Shown: in pieces, positions 1 through 8,809 of the stretch
Position numbering within the stretch: position 1 is the first letter of the stretch
Layout: the number at the start of each line of letters is the position of its first letter
DNA from: Coleofasciculaceae cyanobacterium
GTDB taxonomy: Bacteria > Cyanobacteriota > Cyanobacteriia > Cyanobacteriales > Xenococcaceae
NCBI GenBank assembly: GCA_036703275.1
Contig: DATNPK010000028.1
Span: forward strand, 186,001-250,000
Length of the DNA stretch: 64,000 nucleotides
Direction of reading: 5' to 3'
Notes under the pieces: model-generated
The model's input: the letters and a program-made list of their open reading frames with translations, nothing else
What the model was told of the DNA's origin: nothing
Databases searched by the model: none
Position numbers and translations under genes: made by a program

Positions 1-2
1 TA

Positions 3-224
3 AAAATGGTGCTAACTCGTCTGGGCTTTGGTTCTAAAATGGTAGTGACAGGTGATATTACTCAAACTGATTTACCTTCTAATCAAGATTCTGGTTTAAT
101 TGTCTCACGCAGAATTTTACGTCATGTCGAAGGGATTGCTTTTTGTGAGCTAACTCAAGCAGACGTAGTACGTCATCCTCTGGTGCAGAAGATAGTAGCT
201 GCTTATGAGCGATATGATAAGTAG
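3..224 (+). CDS. PhoH-like ATPase, C-terminal end (partial)
   Basis: This is the last 73 codons of a gene that begins before the window; the frame is open to the window edge, so the ATG at 6 is probably internal. The text around LTRLGFGSK, the motif [12 protein letters not shown] and the later SGL stretch match the end of PhoH-family P-loop proteins. In that family the GD-x-x-Q segment belongs to the ATPase core after the Walker B strand. PhoH-like proteins are cytoplasmic ATPases, often linked to phosphate stress or RNA metabolism, but the true substrate is unsettled. A long spacer follows. The Walker A part lies outside the window, so activity cannot be judged. Confidence 0.85.
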   Translation, partial: KMVLTRLGFGSKMVVTGDITQTDLPSNQDSGLIVSRRILRHVEGIAFCELTQADVVRHPLVQKIVAAYERYDK

Positions 225-425
225 AAAAGCTACATAGCTAAATTGCTAAATTAGCTAAAAATTAAAAAGTTATCGTCGCCAACTTAAAATTTACTATTTC
301 TCAATCCAATACAGAGTAATTTTATTAAGAATAAATAAAATCTAAAATTTTCGGCGAAAACTAAACCTAGTCTAGTTGATGTATGACTTAATAAATACAG
401 TGGACTTAGATTAAGAGCAGGACTA

Positions 426-608
426 ATGGAAGGACAAGGGGCAAAAATTGGCAGTACAGCTATTATTTGGAGTTTAGCTACAGGAATGATGGCAATTTCT
501 ATTCCTATAGTCAAAATAACCAATACGGGAATTATTTTGCCGGTAGCAGTCGTGATTGGAGTTAGCATCAGCACGATCGCCATCTGGTTGAGTAGTTGGA
601 TGGCATAG
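426..608 (+). CDS. Small hydrophobic protein, 60 aa, unknown
   Basis: A 60-residue frame starts at an ATG with a short AGGA about six bases upstream. It encodes two hydrophobic stretches (about residues 10-30 and 35-58) joined by a short polar link, so it would be a two-pass membrane protein. I do not recognise a named family. A longer hydrophobic frame lies opposite it on the minus strand (284-625), which is expected as a mirror of hydrophobic codons and has no clear ribosome site. The gene stands alone between the phoH end and a 900-bp spacer. Coding status is uncertain. Confidence 0.42.
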   Translation: MEGQGAKIGSTAIIWSLATGMMAISIPIVKITNTGIILPVAVVIGVSISTIAIWLSSWMA

Positions 609-1521
609 ACTGAGTAGACTGCCAATCAAGCAAAATATACTACACAATGTGGAGCAAGTTGCCTTAGTTCTATTAACCATCAGGTTGATGGCTATTGGCA
701 ACGATCGCTTTTAATTTAGGAACACGACCAAAAATGTTCTTCTAGCTAGATTCTCCTTAAAGAATATTAATCAAAAAAAACGGCAAGCTGCGATCGAGTA
801 AATTAATATTGTATTTAGGTATTTAATTTTATAGTTTTGAGCGCACTGTAATTGACTATTTTTAATAGTTGCAGTTTTGCTTTGGATCTTGTTATTAATA
901 TATTTTTGCGTTTGAAAGCCAACCAAAGCTTGACTAATTTATTGAATTTTACAACTTGTTTTTATTAGCTAATATAATTAGATTTTTTCGCTCCAATTAA
1001 TCTAGCACTCGCGAATATTATCGATATATGCAACTAATCTTCAATATTGGCAAATTAATTGAAGTAATATCTCTGAGATTATTTTTCTAAGCAATTTAGC
1101 TTAAGCTTTAGCCTTAAATCAACCTCTTTGATCAACGATAAAAAATTCAATATATAGAAAAAAGAAGAAAATATTATAAGATATCTAACCTGATTAGATT
1201 ATTTTTAAGATAAAATCAACAAAATGCAAATAGGTAATTTACAGATACGTTATAAGTAGTAAAATGCTGGCAATTTGCCAAAGCAGAATTTCTAAATTTT
1301 TGAGCGAGCTTCATTTCAATAAATATTTAATAAAAACAAATAACTTAAAATAACCAACTATTTTAACCAAAGCTTTCTAAGCTAAAGTTCGAAGGGAAAC
1401 TACTATTAGGTTTCTATTGAATATCTGATGAATAAAACTGTATACTAAATCAGTAAATTTAAAATCGAGCAATTTAAGCGCAGTCTTTAAGACTATAATT
1501 TGTAATTAATTGTAATTTTGC
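609..1521. other. Spacer, about 910 bp, no gene seen
   Basis: This is very AT-rich DNA with stops in all frames and no open frame of useful length. I see no tRNA-like cloverleaf or strong terminator. The right part must hold the promoter of the receiver-like gene at 1522, but I cannot point to a convincing -35/-10 pair among the many AT-rich candidates. Confidence 0.6.
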
Positions 1522-2265
1522 ATGATTAACGTTCTTGTTGTTGACGATCAAAATTTAAATCAGAGGCTAATAGGAACGTATTTAAAATCTGAACCAGAAA
1601 TTAGAATAATCGGTTTCGCAGAAAATGGTCAGCAGGCAATTGAAAAGGTTTCTCGTCTACAGCCAGACGTAATTATCATGAATTTAGAAATGCCCAAAAT
1701 GGATGGTTTGACAGCTACCAAAATCATCACGCAAAGGTTTGTACAAGCGAAGATTTTAATCTTAACGGTTCATGATAATGAGCAGCATTTAAGCAAGGCA
1801 TTAAAAAATGGCGCGAAAGGATATCTCCTCAAAACTACTACAGCTCAAGAACTTAAAAATGCTATTTATTATGCAAATCAGGGTTACTTCCAGCTAAGTA
1901 TAGAATTAACTGAAAAGTATCTTCAAAAGATTGTTAGAGTTGATTCGGAATTTGGGGAAATTTCTGAGGTAAAAAGAAAAGTAAACTATCTGGATAAAAC
2001 TTTAAGGAAATTAGAGGAAAAGGTTAATAAAATTCAATCAACTGGTCTTGAAGTCAAAATAGAGCGCAAAATCGCAGAAGTGCTCCAAAAAGAAATGTCA
2101 TTATTGAGAGATCGTGATTCTCATCTTCAATTTAAAGTCGATCGCCTGAAATATAATCAAGAACGTTTAGAACAAAACGTAAAATATCTGTTTAAAATTC
2201 AAATAGGCTGTATTGTTACTATGTTGCTGATAGTTTCATACCTAATTTTTTCTAGCTTGAGCTAA
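1522..2265 (+). CDS. Receiver-like protein with coiled coil and C-terminal membrane anchor
   Basis: Residues 1-120 form a CheY-like receiver fold: acidic pair D8-D9, the switch Thr in LTVHD, and the conserved Lys in YLLKTT. The position that normally holds the phospho-acceptor Asp is Asn54 (IIMNLEMPKMDG), so ordinary phosphorylation should not be possible. Residues about 135-225 are charged and heptad-like, suggesting a coiled coil, and residues about 226-245 form one transmembrane helix followed by a very short tail. There is no DNA-binding output domain. A tail-anchored pseudo-receiver suggests a scaffold or sensor at a membrane rather than a transcription factor; this role is inferred. The ATG start gives the receiver its expected first strand. 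Confidence 0.85.
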   Translation: MINVLVVDDQNLNQRLIGTYLKSEPEIRIIGFAENGQQAIEKVSRLQPDVIIMNLEMPKMDGLTATKIITQRFVQAKILILTVHDNEQHLSKALKNGAKGYLLKTTTAQELKNAIYYANQGYFQLSIELTEKYLQKIVRVDSEFGEISEVKRKVNYLDKTLRKLEEKVNKIQSTGLEVKIERKIAEVLQKEMSLLRDRDSHLQFKVDRLKYNQERLEQNVKYLFKIQIGCIVTMLLIVSYLIFSSLS

Positions 2266-2353
2266 TCCAACTGTCGTATTGGCGATCGCTCAAAATTGAA
2301 TTAAGATCTTTAGTTTCAGTTCATAGTGCGCAAGTCCTAAATTAATCAAACTT

Positions 2354-2977
2354 TTAATCATCTAAATTAGAACCTGCCTGTTGTTTCTGCCAGTGGCTGA
2401 CTTTCCACAGAGAACCAGAAACCAAATTAGTAATTATATGAGCAACTACAGGCACAACTAAATTTCCCGTAACTAAGGCACAGTATCCTAAAGCAAAACC
2501 GACAATCGTTGCCCAAACTACATAGGGCCATTGATTATTACCACTAAGGTGCAAAACTCCAAAGAGAATACTGGAAATCAACACCGCAGTCAGATTTAAA
2601 CCTAAAGCAGGTAGCATTACTCCCCGAAACAATAGTTCTTCACTTAAACCTGGCAATAGTCCCAGCCAAATTATGTCAGTCCACATCAAAGGTTTAATCA
2701 CCAATTCTAAGTAAACATCAGCACTACGCCGATATGCAGGCCACAGGCGATAAATTACCCCACTTGTCAGGGTAATACCTATTGCTAGAGCCACACTCCA
2801 CAATAGAGCTTGAGTAGTAAACCGTACGGATAATAACTCAACTGCTCCTAGTTTTTGCCAAACTTTGGCGATCGCTAATAATAATACGGCGGTGACACCC
2901 ATAAATACGAGAATTTGGGTACGACTAAGGGGTTCAAGTTCGGGATTGTTAGGATTTGCCACTAGTTTTATAAGCAA
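2354..2977 (-). CDS. CPBP-family intramembrane metalloprotease
   Basis: The 207-residue protein has several membrane helices. It carries the CPBP (Abi/CAAX protease) signature: the paired glutamates with following arginine in LSEELLFRG (about residue 112), the histidine in FGVLHLSG and the final VVAHIITN motif. These residues bind the catalytic metal in this family, which cleaves membrane or prenylated proteins. Bacterial members have varied roles including bacteriocin immunity, and the substrate here is unknown. Its start overlaps the end of the upstream DUF3326 gene by about 10 bases, so the two are probably translated from one mRNA. Alternative starts a few codons inside cannot be excluded. 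Confidence 0.85.
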   Translation of the reverse strand: MLIKLVANPNNPELEPLSRTQILVFMGVTAVLLLAIAKVWQKLGAVELLSVRFTTQALLWSVALAIGITLTSGVIYRLWPAYRRSADVYLELVIKPLMWTDIIWLGLLPGLSEELLFRGVMLPALGLNLTAVLISSILFGVLHLSGNNQWPYVVWATIVGFALGYCALVTGNLVVPVVAHIITNLVSGSLWKVSHWQKQQAGSNLDD

Positions 2978-4014
2978 CGAAGAGAAGATATAGAAGGATT
3001 TAAGACTCGAAAATCAATACCAGCGCGACGAGCAGCTAAAATGCCCAGAGCTTCTAAATAAGAATTAACCTTAGTTACTTTAATGCCCAAAGGTTCGGGA
3101 GGAACTTGTATTTGGGTTGAGTTGTTACTTACGGCAATAATTTGAGTTTTTGAATTAGCCATGCTTAGGATAGCACTACCGCCACAGGCATTATAAGGAA
3201 TGATCGCCACATCTACCGATTCCGACCAGATCGCTTCAGACGAGTGAGATTGAGTTGTAATAAACTGTGGAGCGCGACTTAGACCTACCAGCACACAGGG
3301 AAGAAAAGTATAGCCTAATTCTTCAGCAGCAGCGCGAGGCGATACCTGAGGATCGACCTTCAAAGGTCCAAGTGCGGGAGCGTGAGCAGCAGGAATCTGA
3401 AAGTGGCGCACAATTAAATGCGATATAACTGCTTCTGCCCCAGCTAAATGATCTACCCCTGAACCATGACGGTAGTTTTGTAGCTCCACACTCCGATCAT
3501 CATCGGGAAAACGAGCAACTACAGCAATTGCTTCTGCACCCCCCTGAGTGATTAGCTTCTGGGCAGCCCTTAGTAAGCTGCCAGGATTGCCAATTGTGCC
3601 CCAACTTGCCCCAGAATCGGCAGTACGTAATTCTACTTCTAAAGGAGCATCGGTAACTACATAGTCGGTTAAATTCAGCCCCAAGGTAGCTCTGGTGGCA
3701 TCAGCAGCCTGGAGCTGCCGTAGACGTAATTCTGGTTCAATGCCCCGATCTAATAGTAAACCCACCTTGTTTTGCCTTACGGGACGCAATCCCCACTCTT
3801 TGGCAGCAAAACGATCTAAGCCATAGCCCTCAACATAATAGGTATTTTCTAACGGCCAATAAAGCTGTGCGCCATTGAGCACATTAGGGTGGGTAATCAG
3901 GCGATCGCTAATTTCGGCGATCGCCCTAGCTACAGGAAGCGCATCTCCCGCATAACCACCGATAGCTGCACCGACTCCTGTGGGAACAATCAGAACAACA
4001 GTAAATGTTGACAT
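2968..4014 (-). CDS. DUF3326 family protein
   Basis: This 348-residue protein belongs to the DUF3326 family, conserved across cyanobacteria and plastids. I recognise the opening IVPTGVGAAIGGYAGDA, the RHGSGVDHLAGAEAVISH block and the PRAAAEELGYTFLPC block. The function is unknown; a glycine-rich start and many conserved His/Asp residues hint at an enzyme. I take the ATG at 4014 as the start because it places the conserved VVLIVPTG motif near the N-terminus; a TTG nine codons further up is the alternative. The gene is followed with overlap by the CPBP protease and preceded by a 58-aa gene, so the three look like one operon. Confidence 0.85.
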   Translation of the reverse strand: MSTFTVVLIVPTGVGAAIGGYAGDALPVARAIAEISDRLITHPNVLNGAQLYWPLENTYYVEGYGLDRFAAKEWGLRPVRQNKVGLLLDRGIEPELRLRQLQAADATRATLGLNLTDYVVTDAPLEVELRTADSGASWGTIGNPGSLLRAAQKLITQGGAEAIAVVARFPDDDRSVELQNYRHGSGVDHLAGAEAVISHLIVRHFQIPAAHAPALGPLKVDPQVSPRAAAEELGYTFLPCVLVGLSRAPQFITTQSHSSEAIWSESVDVAIIPYNACGGSAILSMANSKTQIIAVSNNSTQIQVPPEPLGIKVTKVNSYLEALGILAARRAGIDFRVLNPSISSLRCL

Positions 4015-4049
4015 AAATATCTGCTCTAAATATGTTCTCAAACTAAAAC

Positions 4050-4226
4050 TTAGTTTTCTTTGGTAACAATTGCTTCCACTGTAGCTGTTTGTTTTTCCTT
4101 GTCTATCTTGGTAACAGCCCAGCGCAATGGCTCTCCTTTCTGCTGTAGCTGTGATTCAATTTTTTCTTGAAGTTGGAGAGGAGTCTCCTGAAGTTCGATT
4201 TCGGCGGTAATAAAGTGCGTAGTCAT
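4050..4226 (-). CDS. Small conserved cyanobacterial protein, 58 aa
   Basis: The frame runs from ATG (complement of 4224-4226) to TAA (complement of 4050-4052) and encodes 58 residues beginning MTTHFITAEIEL. The sequence alternates charged and hydrophobic residues, with GEPLRWAVTKID in the middle and VEAIVTKE near the end. This suggests a small alpha/beta fold. I recall similar short proteins in cyanobacteria, but no function is assigned. It ends only 35 bases before the DUF3326 start on the same strand, which supports an operon 58-aa gene, DUF3326, CPBP protease. Confidence 0.68.
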   Translation of the reverse strand: MTTHFITAEIELQETPLQLQEKIESQLQQKGEPLRWAVTKIDKEKQTATVEAIVTKEN

Positions 4227-4513
4227 TAATTTTTACTTTAGTTATTAATAACTATTTTCTAATTTAAAATGTACCGATTGTAAAATAGAAAGAAATAGTT
4301 AATATTTTTTGATTATTTATTACCAGTTTTATATTTTGCTCAATATTGCGTTGATTACTACATTTAACACACATAAATACTATATAACTGAACAAACTAT
4401 ATTCAACAATACATTAAGCGTCTTAGAAAGAAACAAAAATTAACTTTTATAACTTGTTGGTGAGTCTTTAATCAGGCTGATAATTCCATCTTCTAAAATA
4501 ACCAGGTATTTTG
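4227..4513. promoter_or_regulatory. Divergent spacer between the 58-aa gene and the M48 protease
   Basis: About 285 bp of AT-rich DNA separates two divergently transcribed units, so promoters for both directions must lie here. I see no clear operator palindrome and no further open frame. Confidence 0.35.
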
Positions 4514-6274
4514 ATGAAATCTTTAAATTTAAGTTTAATCCTGTTAAATATTTTTCTTTTTCCGACCGTAACTTTAGCTAAGTCTGTGACAATTGAACCT
4601 AGTCATAATCAAGTTCATCTCAGTCAGCTTTATTCAGAGGAAAAAACAGTCACAGAACGAGCTTTTAAGGCACACGGCAAAGATGAGAAATTAGCTGAAA
4701 ATTCTGAATCAGAAACTGAAGAAGTTGAAGACGATACATCTGAGTCCGAAGAAGATGTTAAAGATAAAGCCAAAGAACCTACCCCAGAAGAAATTGCTCG
4801 GTTAGCCAAACTAGCGCAAGCCGATCGACTGTATATATCGGGAAATAAAGCTGCTGCCGTTAAACTCTATCGAGAAGCAAAAGAACCCTGGAAGATTGAG
4901 CAAGAGGCTAGTAAGCAAAACGACGAATTAATTATTATTACTTTTGACGATCCAGCAAAGCTTAGTCCCGCAGGAAAAGTATTTTGGCGTAACTATCAAC
5001 AGGGAAAAGAACGACAGTTAGAAACCCAAGTAATTAGTGCTTTAAAGTTGTTAACCACTAGAGAACCTCAGTTTATTTCTGGTCATATTCATTACGCTGA
5101 GGTACTGTTAGCGTCTGAGCGAGAGACAGAGTCCCTCGAAGTTTTAAACCGAGCCGTTAATCGCTATCCCAACGAACCCAAGTTATTACGAGCCAAAATG
5201 AATGCGGATCTTGCTGCTGAGAATTGGCTAGATGCTTCAATTATGGCGCGTCAGTTCGCCCTATTTAATCCTGATTCACCCCAAGCAGAAGAATTTAATC
5301 GCCTAGCAGAAGAATATTTGGCAGAATATCAGAGTAACCTACGAGAAAGTATTACCTGGAATGCGATTGGAAATGCGATCGCAGGAACAGTCGGGTTTGC
5401 CTTGACGGGTAATTTGTTTGGTCCTCTTTCGGCTTTAGAAACTACTTCTCTGTTGCTAAGAGGAGAATCTGCTGTTGGAGAAGCTTCTGTTGGACAAATT
5501 AAAAAACAGGTACCTCTGGTTCAAAACAAGAAAGTTACTAACTATGTTGACCAAATTGGTCGAAAGATTGCCAACGCATCAGGAAGAGAAGAGTTTGACT
5601 ATCAATTTTATATTGTGATGGATGATGCCCTTAACGCCTTTGCACTTCCAGGCGGAAAAGTATTTGTTAACGCGGGGGCGATTATGAAAACCGATTCTGA
5701 GGCGGAGTTAGCAGGATTACTGGCTCATGAAGTTTCTCATAGTGCCTTATCTCATGGTTTTCAGTTAGCTACCAAAGGAAATCTCACTGCCAATATCGTT
5801 AGCTATATTCCCTATGTCGGCAATACAGCTAGTAGCCTAATCGTACTTAACTACAGTCGAGCTATGGAGAAGCAGGCAGATATCTTTGGTACGAGGATCT
5901 TAGTTAATGCTGGATATGCGGCTGATGGAGTCCGCAATTTAATGGCTCAACTGGATAAGTCTCGGGATGAAGATAATTCCGAACCTCCTGCTTGGCTGTC
6001 TAGTCATCCTAATACCAAACAAAGAATCGATTATATGGAAAGATTGATTGTTGATCGCAATCTCAACCGCTATGCCTATGAAGGTGTTTCTCAGCACCAA
6101 GAAATTAAAAAATTAGTTACGGCAAAATGGCAAGAGTACGAAAAATGTGTTGAGGAAGTAGATAGCATCAAAGAAGCTAAAATATGCGCTGGTGAACAGG
6201 ACGAATCTCAGGAAGATCCAGAAAACCCAACGGACGAAACAATGGAAAATGAAGCTGAGGAAGCCAAAGATTAG
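4514..6274 (+). CDS. Exported M48-family zinc metalloprotease
   Basis: The 586-residue protein starts with a hydrophobic signal sequence of about 22 residues, followed by a Glu/Ser-rich acidic linker (about 40-95) and a helical TPR-like region (about 160-270). The catalytic domain follows. The zinc motif HEVSH sits at about residues 405-409 in LLAHEVSHSALSHG, and the third ligand is the Glu in MEKQAD about 45 residues later. It resembles BepA/LoiP-type peptidases that clear or assemble outer-membrane proteins in the periplasm; that role is inferred. I chose the ATG at 4514 over the TTG just before it. The tail is acidic and poorly conserved. It converges on dndE with a one-base gap. Confidence 0.87.
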   Translation: MKSLNLSLILLNIFLFPTVTLAKSVTIEPSHNQVHLSQLYSEEKTVTERAFKAHGKDEKLAENSESETEEVEDDTSESEEDVKDKAKEPTPEEIARLAKLAQADRLYISGNKAAAVKLYREAKEPWKIEQEASKQNDELIIITFDDPAKLSPAGKVFWRNYQQGKERQLETQVISALKLLTTREPQFISGHIHYAEVLLASERETESLEVLNRAVNRYPNEPKLLRAKMNADLAAENWLDASIMARQFALFNPDSPQAEEFNRLAEEYLAEYQSNLRESITWNAIGNAIAGTVGFALTGNLFGPLSALETTSLLLRGESAVGEASVGQIKKQVPLVQNKKVTNYVDQIGRKIANASGREEFDYQFYIVMDDALNAFALPGGKVFVNAGAIMKTDSEAELAGLLAHEVSHSALSHGFQLATKGNLTANIVSYIPYVGNTASSLIVLNYSRAMEKQADIFGTRILVNAGYAADGVRNLMAQLDKSRDEDNSEPPAWLSSHPNTKQRIDYMERLIVDRNLNRYAYEGVSQHQEIKKLVTAKWQEYEKCVEEVDSIKEAKICAGEQDESQEDPENPTDETMENEAEEAKD

Positions 6275-6275
6275 T

Positions 6276-6665
6276 TCATGACTCTCCTAATCCCAAGGCT
6301 ACTAAATCTTCTATCTGCTCGATCTGATTATCTCCAGCCAAGTAACCAATCCCACGATGCAGATGCAGGGTAAATTGCTCTTTTAAGGTATCTTTGTCTG
6401 TTCCCAGTCCATCTTGATGGCATCTTTGTTTGAGCGCAATTAATAGTATGTCTGCTATTTCTCCGCCAAAAACATTCCAGGCTATTTCAACATTACTGTT
6501 TGTCTTGATTGGCACAGGAGAAGGAACGCTAGGTTCGGCTAGAGAACGGCACAAAGCCCAACGACAGAGGATATTCCACTGTTTAACTTTGGTACTGCGC
6601 TTGAGTTTAACTAGCTGATCTTCGGCAGTTTTGGAAATACGGACTCGCTCTAAAGGATTATCCAT
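6276..6665 (-). CDS. dndE: DndE-family protein, orphan
   Basis: The 129-residue protein matches the DndE family of DNA phosphorothioation systems. The visible family features are the N-terminal VRISKTAEDQLVKLK segment, the WNILCRWALCRSLAEP helix, the WNVFGGE turn, KQRCHQDGLG and the final HLHRGIGYLAG. In complete systems DndE works with DndA, DndC and DndD to place sulfur in the DNA backbone, and DndE binds nicked DNA. None of those partners is in this window, so this copy is solitary here. The start codon region itself contains a copy of the short repeat that fills the upstream spacer, so a slightly shorter N-terminus is possible. Confidence 0.78.
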   Translation of the reverse strand: MDNPLERVRISKTAEDQLVKLKRSTKVKQWNILCRWALCRSLAEPSVPSPVPIKTNSNVEIAWNVFGGEIADILLIALKQRCHQDGLGTDKDTLKEQFTLHLHRGIGYLAGDNQIEQIEDLVALGLGES

Positions 6666-6699
6666 GTTTTGATTTATTGATTACTGAATTTGAGGCATG

Positions 6700-6875
6700 A
6701 GAATTGTCCCCTAAAGGATTAGAAGTTCGCGTCACACGTAGTTAGTCCTAAAGGATATGCGGAGCCCTAAAGGATATGCCCTAAAGGACTAGCTTCGCGT
6801 CGCGGAGCGGTATGCTTTAGCACTAGCCCTAAAGGATTAGCTCCTTACGTCGCGTCCTTCGCGTCGCAAATCATG
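6700..6875. repeat. Cluster of CCTAAAGGAT and TTCGCGTCGC short repeats
   Basis: At least five copies of CCTAAAGGA(T/C) occur between 6712 and 6838, mixed with copies of a TTCGCGTCGC-like element (for example near 6790 and 6855). Single relatives occur at about 33250 (reverse), 40170 and 42370. The arrangement is irregular, with no unique spacers, so it is not CRISPR. It looks like a nest of short dispersed repeats that inserted into each other between dndE and the permease gene. The remaining spacer up to 7005 shows no gene. Confidence 0.7.
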
Positions 6876-7005
6876 CACGGGCATATCGCACAGATACACA
6901 CAGATGAACGCAGATGATTTGTTGACTTACCAAGTAGTTTTTGGGTTTTTGATAGATATTTGATAGATATATATATTGATAGGCTGACAAATGACAAATA
7001 ACTAA

Positions 7006-8112
7006 TTATTTATTTTGATATAGGCTGCGAGGGTCTAAGGCATCTCGCAAACCATCTCCAAGTAGGTTAAACGCTAGAACTGTCAAGATAATTAGTAAGG
7101 CAGGAGGAATGATTAGCCAAGGCTGCAACACTAAAATCGAGGCGTTAGTCGCCGAGGATAATAGATTTCCCCAACTAGGGTCTTTGGACTGAATACCCAG
7201 ACCAATCAAGCTCAATACTGATTCGGCAATAATAAAGCCAGGTACGGCCAAGGTTGCGGAAATAATAATATAGGTAGCCGTTTGGGGTAAGATGTGGCGC
7301 ACTATGATATACAGGGGGTTTGCTCCCATTGCATTGGCTGCTTGAACAAATTCTTGTTCTTTAATTGATAAAACTTGTCCTCTAACTACTCGCGCTAATC
7401 CCGACCAACTAATAAAAGAAGTAATTAAAACAATTAATAAAAAAGTTTGCGCGCTGCTTAAGCCAGGCGGAAGAACGGAAGCTAAGGCAATTAAGAGGTA
7501 GATACCTGGTATGGTCATCAAAACTTCTACTACACGCATAATTACGGCATCAATCCAGCCCCCAAAATACCCAGAAATACCTCCTGCTATCATTCCTAAG
7601 GGATAAGATACTGCAATCCCCGCCAGCCCGATAAATAAACTAATTCTGCCGCCAAACAGTAAGCGACTAAATAAATCTCTGCCCTGTTCGTCCGTACCCA
7701 AAATGTTAATCTTGGCATCCCCATAAGTACCAAATAAATGTCTGTTTAAAGGAATACCACCAAAGATAGTCACTGATTCAAACTTGGGAGATATAGGTAA
7801 CGAGATTTCAAATAAATTGTAAGGATTACCTTGAACTAAAAGACCGACAGGAGAAGGATTATCTTGGTCAATGATCAAAAGGCGATCGCCCGTCTCCAGA
7901 TCGGTTATTCCCTGAGTAGTAGGGTAAACAACAGGTGTTAAATTGCGCCAATGAATCTCAGTCGGTGGCAACAAAGAACCATTTTCTTGAGAAGCATACG
8001 GAGAATACGGCGCAATAAAATCGGCAAAGATCACCGCCAGATAAAAGATAACTAGTATAGTTCCCCCTAAACGTGCCAAAGTATTTTTTTTGAGTTTTTG
8101 CCACCAGTTCAT
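7006..8112 (-). CDS. Peptide-type ABC transporter permease (OppC/DppC family)
   Basis: The 368-residue membrane protein has an N-terminal helix (about 17-35), a long extracytoplasmic insert (about 50-140), and then the permease core with about five helices. The core contains the BPD coupling motif around EFVQAANAMGANPLYIIVRHILP (residues about 250-275; the EAA-like Ala/Gly/Pro positions are present). The ending LGDGLRDALDPR is typical of OppC/DppC. The partner OppB and a binding protein are absent nearby, but a fused DppD/DppF ATPase lies at 28903 in the same window. Substrate is unknown; peptides or nickel are both possible. It follows the HTH/GrpE-like gene by about 40 bp on the same strand. 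Confidence 0.87.
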   Translation of the reverse strand: MNWWQKLKKNTLARLGGTILVIFYLAVIFADFIAPYSPYASQENGSLLPPTEIHWRNLTPVVYPTTQGITDLETGDRLLIIDQDNPSPVGLLVQGNPYNLFEISLPISPKFESVTIFGGIPLNRHLFGTYGDAKINILGTDEQGRDLFSRLLFGGRISLFIGLAGIAVSYPLGMIAGGISGYFGGWIDAVIMRVVEVLMTIPGIYLLIALASVLPPGLSSAQTFLLIVLITSFISWSGLARVVRGQVLSIKEQEFVQAANAMGANPLYIIVRHILPQTATYIIISATLAVPGFIIAESVLSLIGLGIQSKDPSWGNLLSSATNASILVLQPWLIIPPALLIILTVLAFNLLGDGLRDALDPRSLYQNK

Positions 8113-8152
8113 ATGTATTCAATCCTCATCGCAGGAGCGAGATAATCAGTAA

Positions 8153-8809
8153 TTAAACAGGACTTACCTTAGCCTTATATAGTAATTTATCTCCCTGTTT
8201 ATAGCCTACATAGCGTACCTTTACTAGTTCTCCTGGTTGTGCTGTTCCCTTCATTAACTCATGGTACTGAGGATCGTAAGCTAATTCTTTGCCTACGGTG
8301 GCAATAGATTCTACTTGCCACTGTTCGAGCAGTTGCTCTACTGGCTCAACCAAAGATAACAATCTGACTGCTGGTAATTGAGGATTTTGGCGCACGGCGG
8401 TAGCAGCAGTAGGCCATTGTAATAGCCAAGACTCAATCGTTTCTAGGCTAGCCTGTTGAAACTCTGTGGTTAAAGTTTCTCGTTGCCGATCCATGGCTTG
8501 CTGAAGCTTTTGATACTCTTGTTGACAAGCAGCCAAAGCGTCATTGCTGTTAGATGTTAACGATTCATTACTACCCAGAGACTGCTCGGCAAAAGTTTTG
8601 ACCAAACTATCGATGGATATATTTAAAGCCTTGGCGATTCTGGCGATCGCACCTAATGAGATATTAAAAATCAACCCTCTCTGGATTCTAATCAACTGTA
8701 GCCGTGCAACGTTAGCTACCTGGCTAAGTTCATTAATGTCAGCAATATTAACTCGCTCCATCAAGTCTTGAAGCAATTTTTTATTAGTCTGGTATGAATC
8801 TTGATTCAT
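8153..8809 (-). CDS. HTH protein with GrpE-like C-terminal region
   Basis: Residues about 15-70 look like a XRE-type helix-turn-helix: LSQVANVARLQLIRIQRG, then AIARIAKALNISIDSL. A polar linker leads to a coiled-coil segment (about 90-125). The C-terminal part, with YDPQYHELMKG and PGELVKVRYVGYKQGDKLLYKAKV, resembles the beta-wing end of GrpE-like proteins in cyanobacteria. GrpE is the nucleotide exchange factor of DnaK; whether this fusion still acts on DnaK is unclear, and it may instead be a DNA-binding regulator. It sits just upstream of the permease gene, with a 400-bp spacer on its own upstream side. Confidence 0.7.
   Translation of the reverse strand: MNQDSYQTNKKLLQDLMERVNIADINELSQVANVARLQLIRIQRGLIFNISLGAIARIAKALNISIDSLVKTFAEQSLGSNESLTSNSNDALAACQQEYQKLQQAMDRQRETLTTEFQQASLETIESWLLQWPTAATAVRQNPQLPAVRLLSLVEPVEQLLEQWQVESIATVGKELAYDPQYHELMKGTAQPGELVKVRYVGYKQGDKLLYKAKVSPV

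Noticed and set aside
284-625. 113-codon hydrophobic frame on the minus strand
   Set aside because: It mirrors the hydrophobic plus-strand frame at 426-608, lacks a ribosome site and matches no family known to me.
6700-6875. Possible CRISPR array
   Set aside because: Repeats are about 10 bases, irregularly spaced and without unique spacers of constant length; no cas genes are present.
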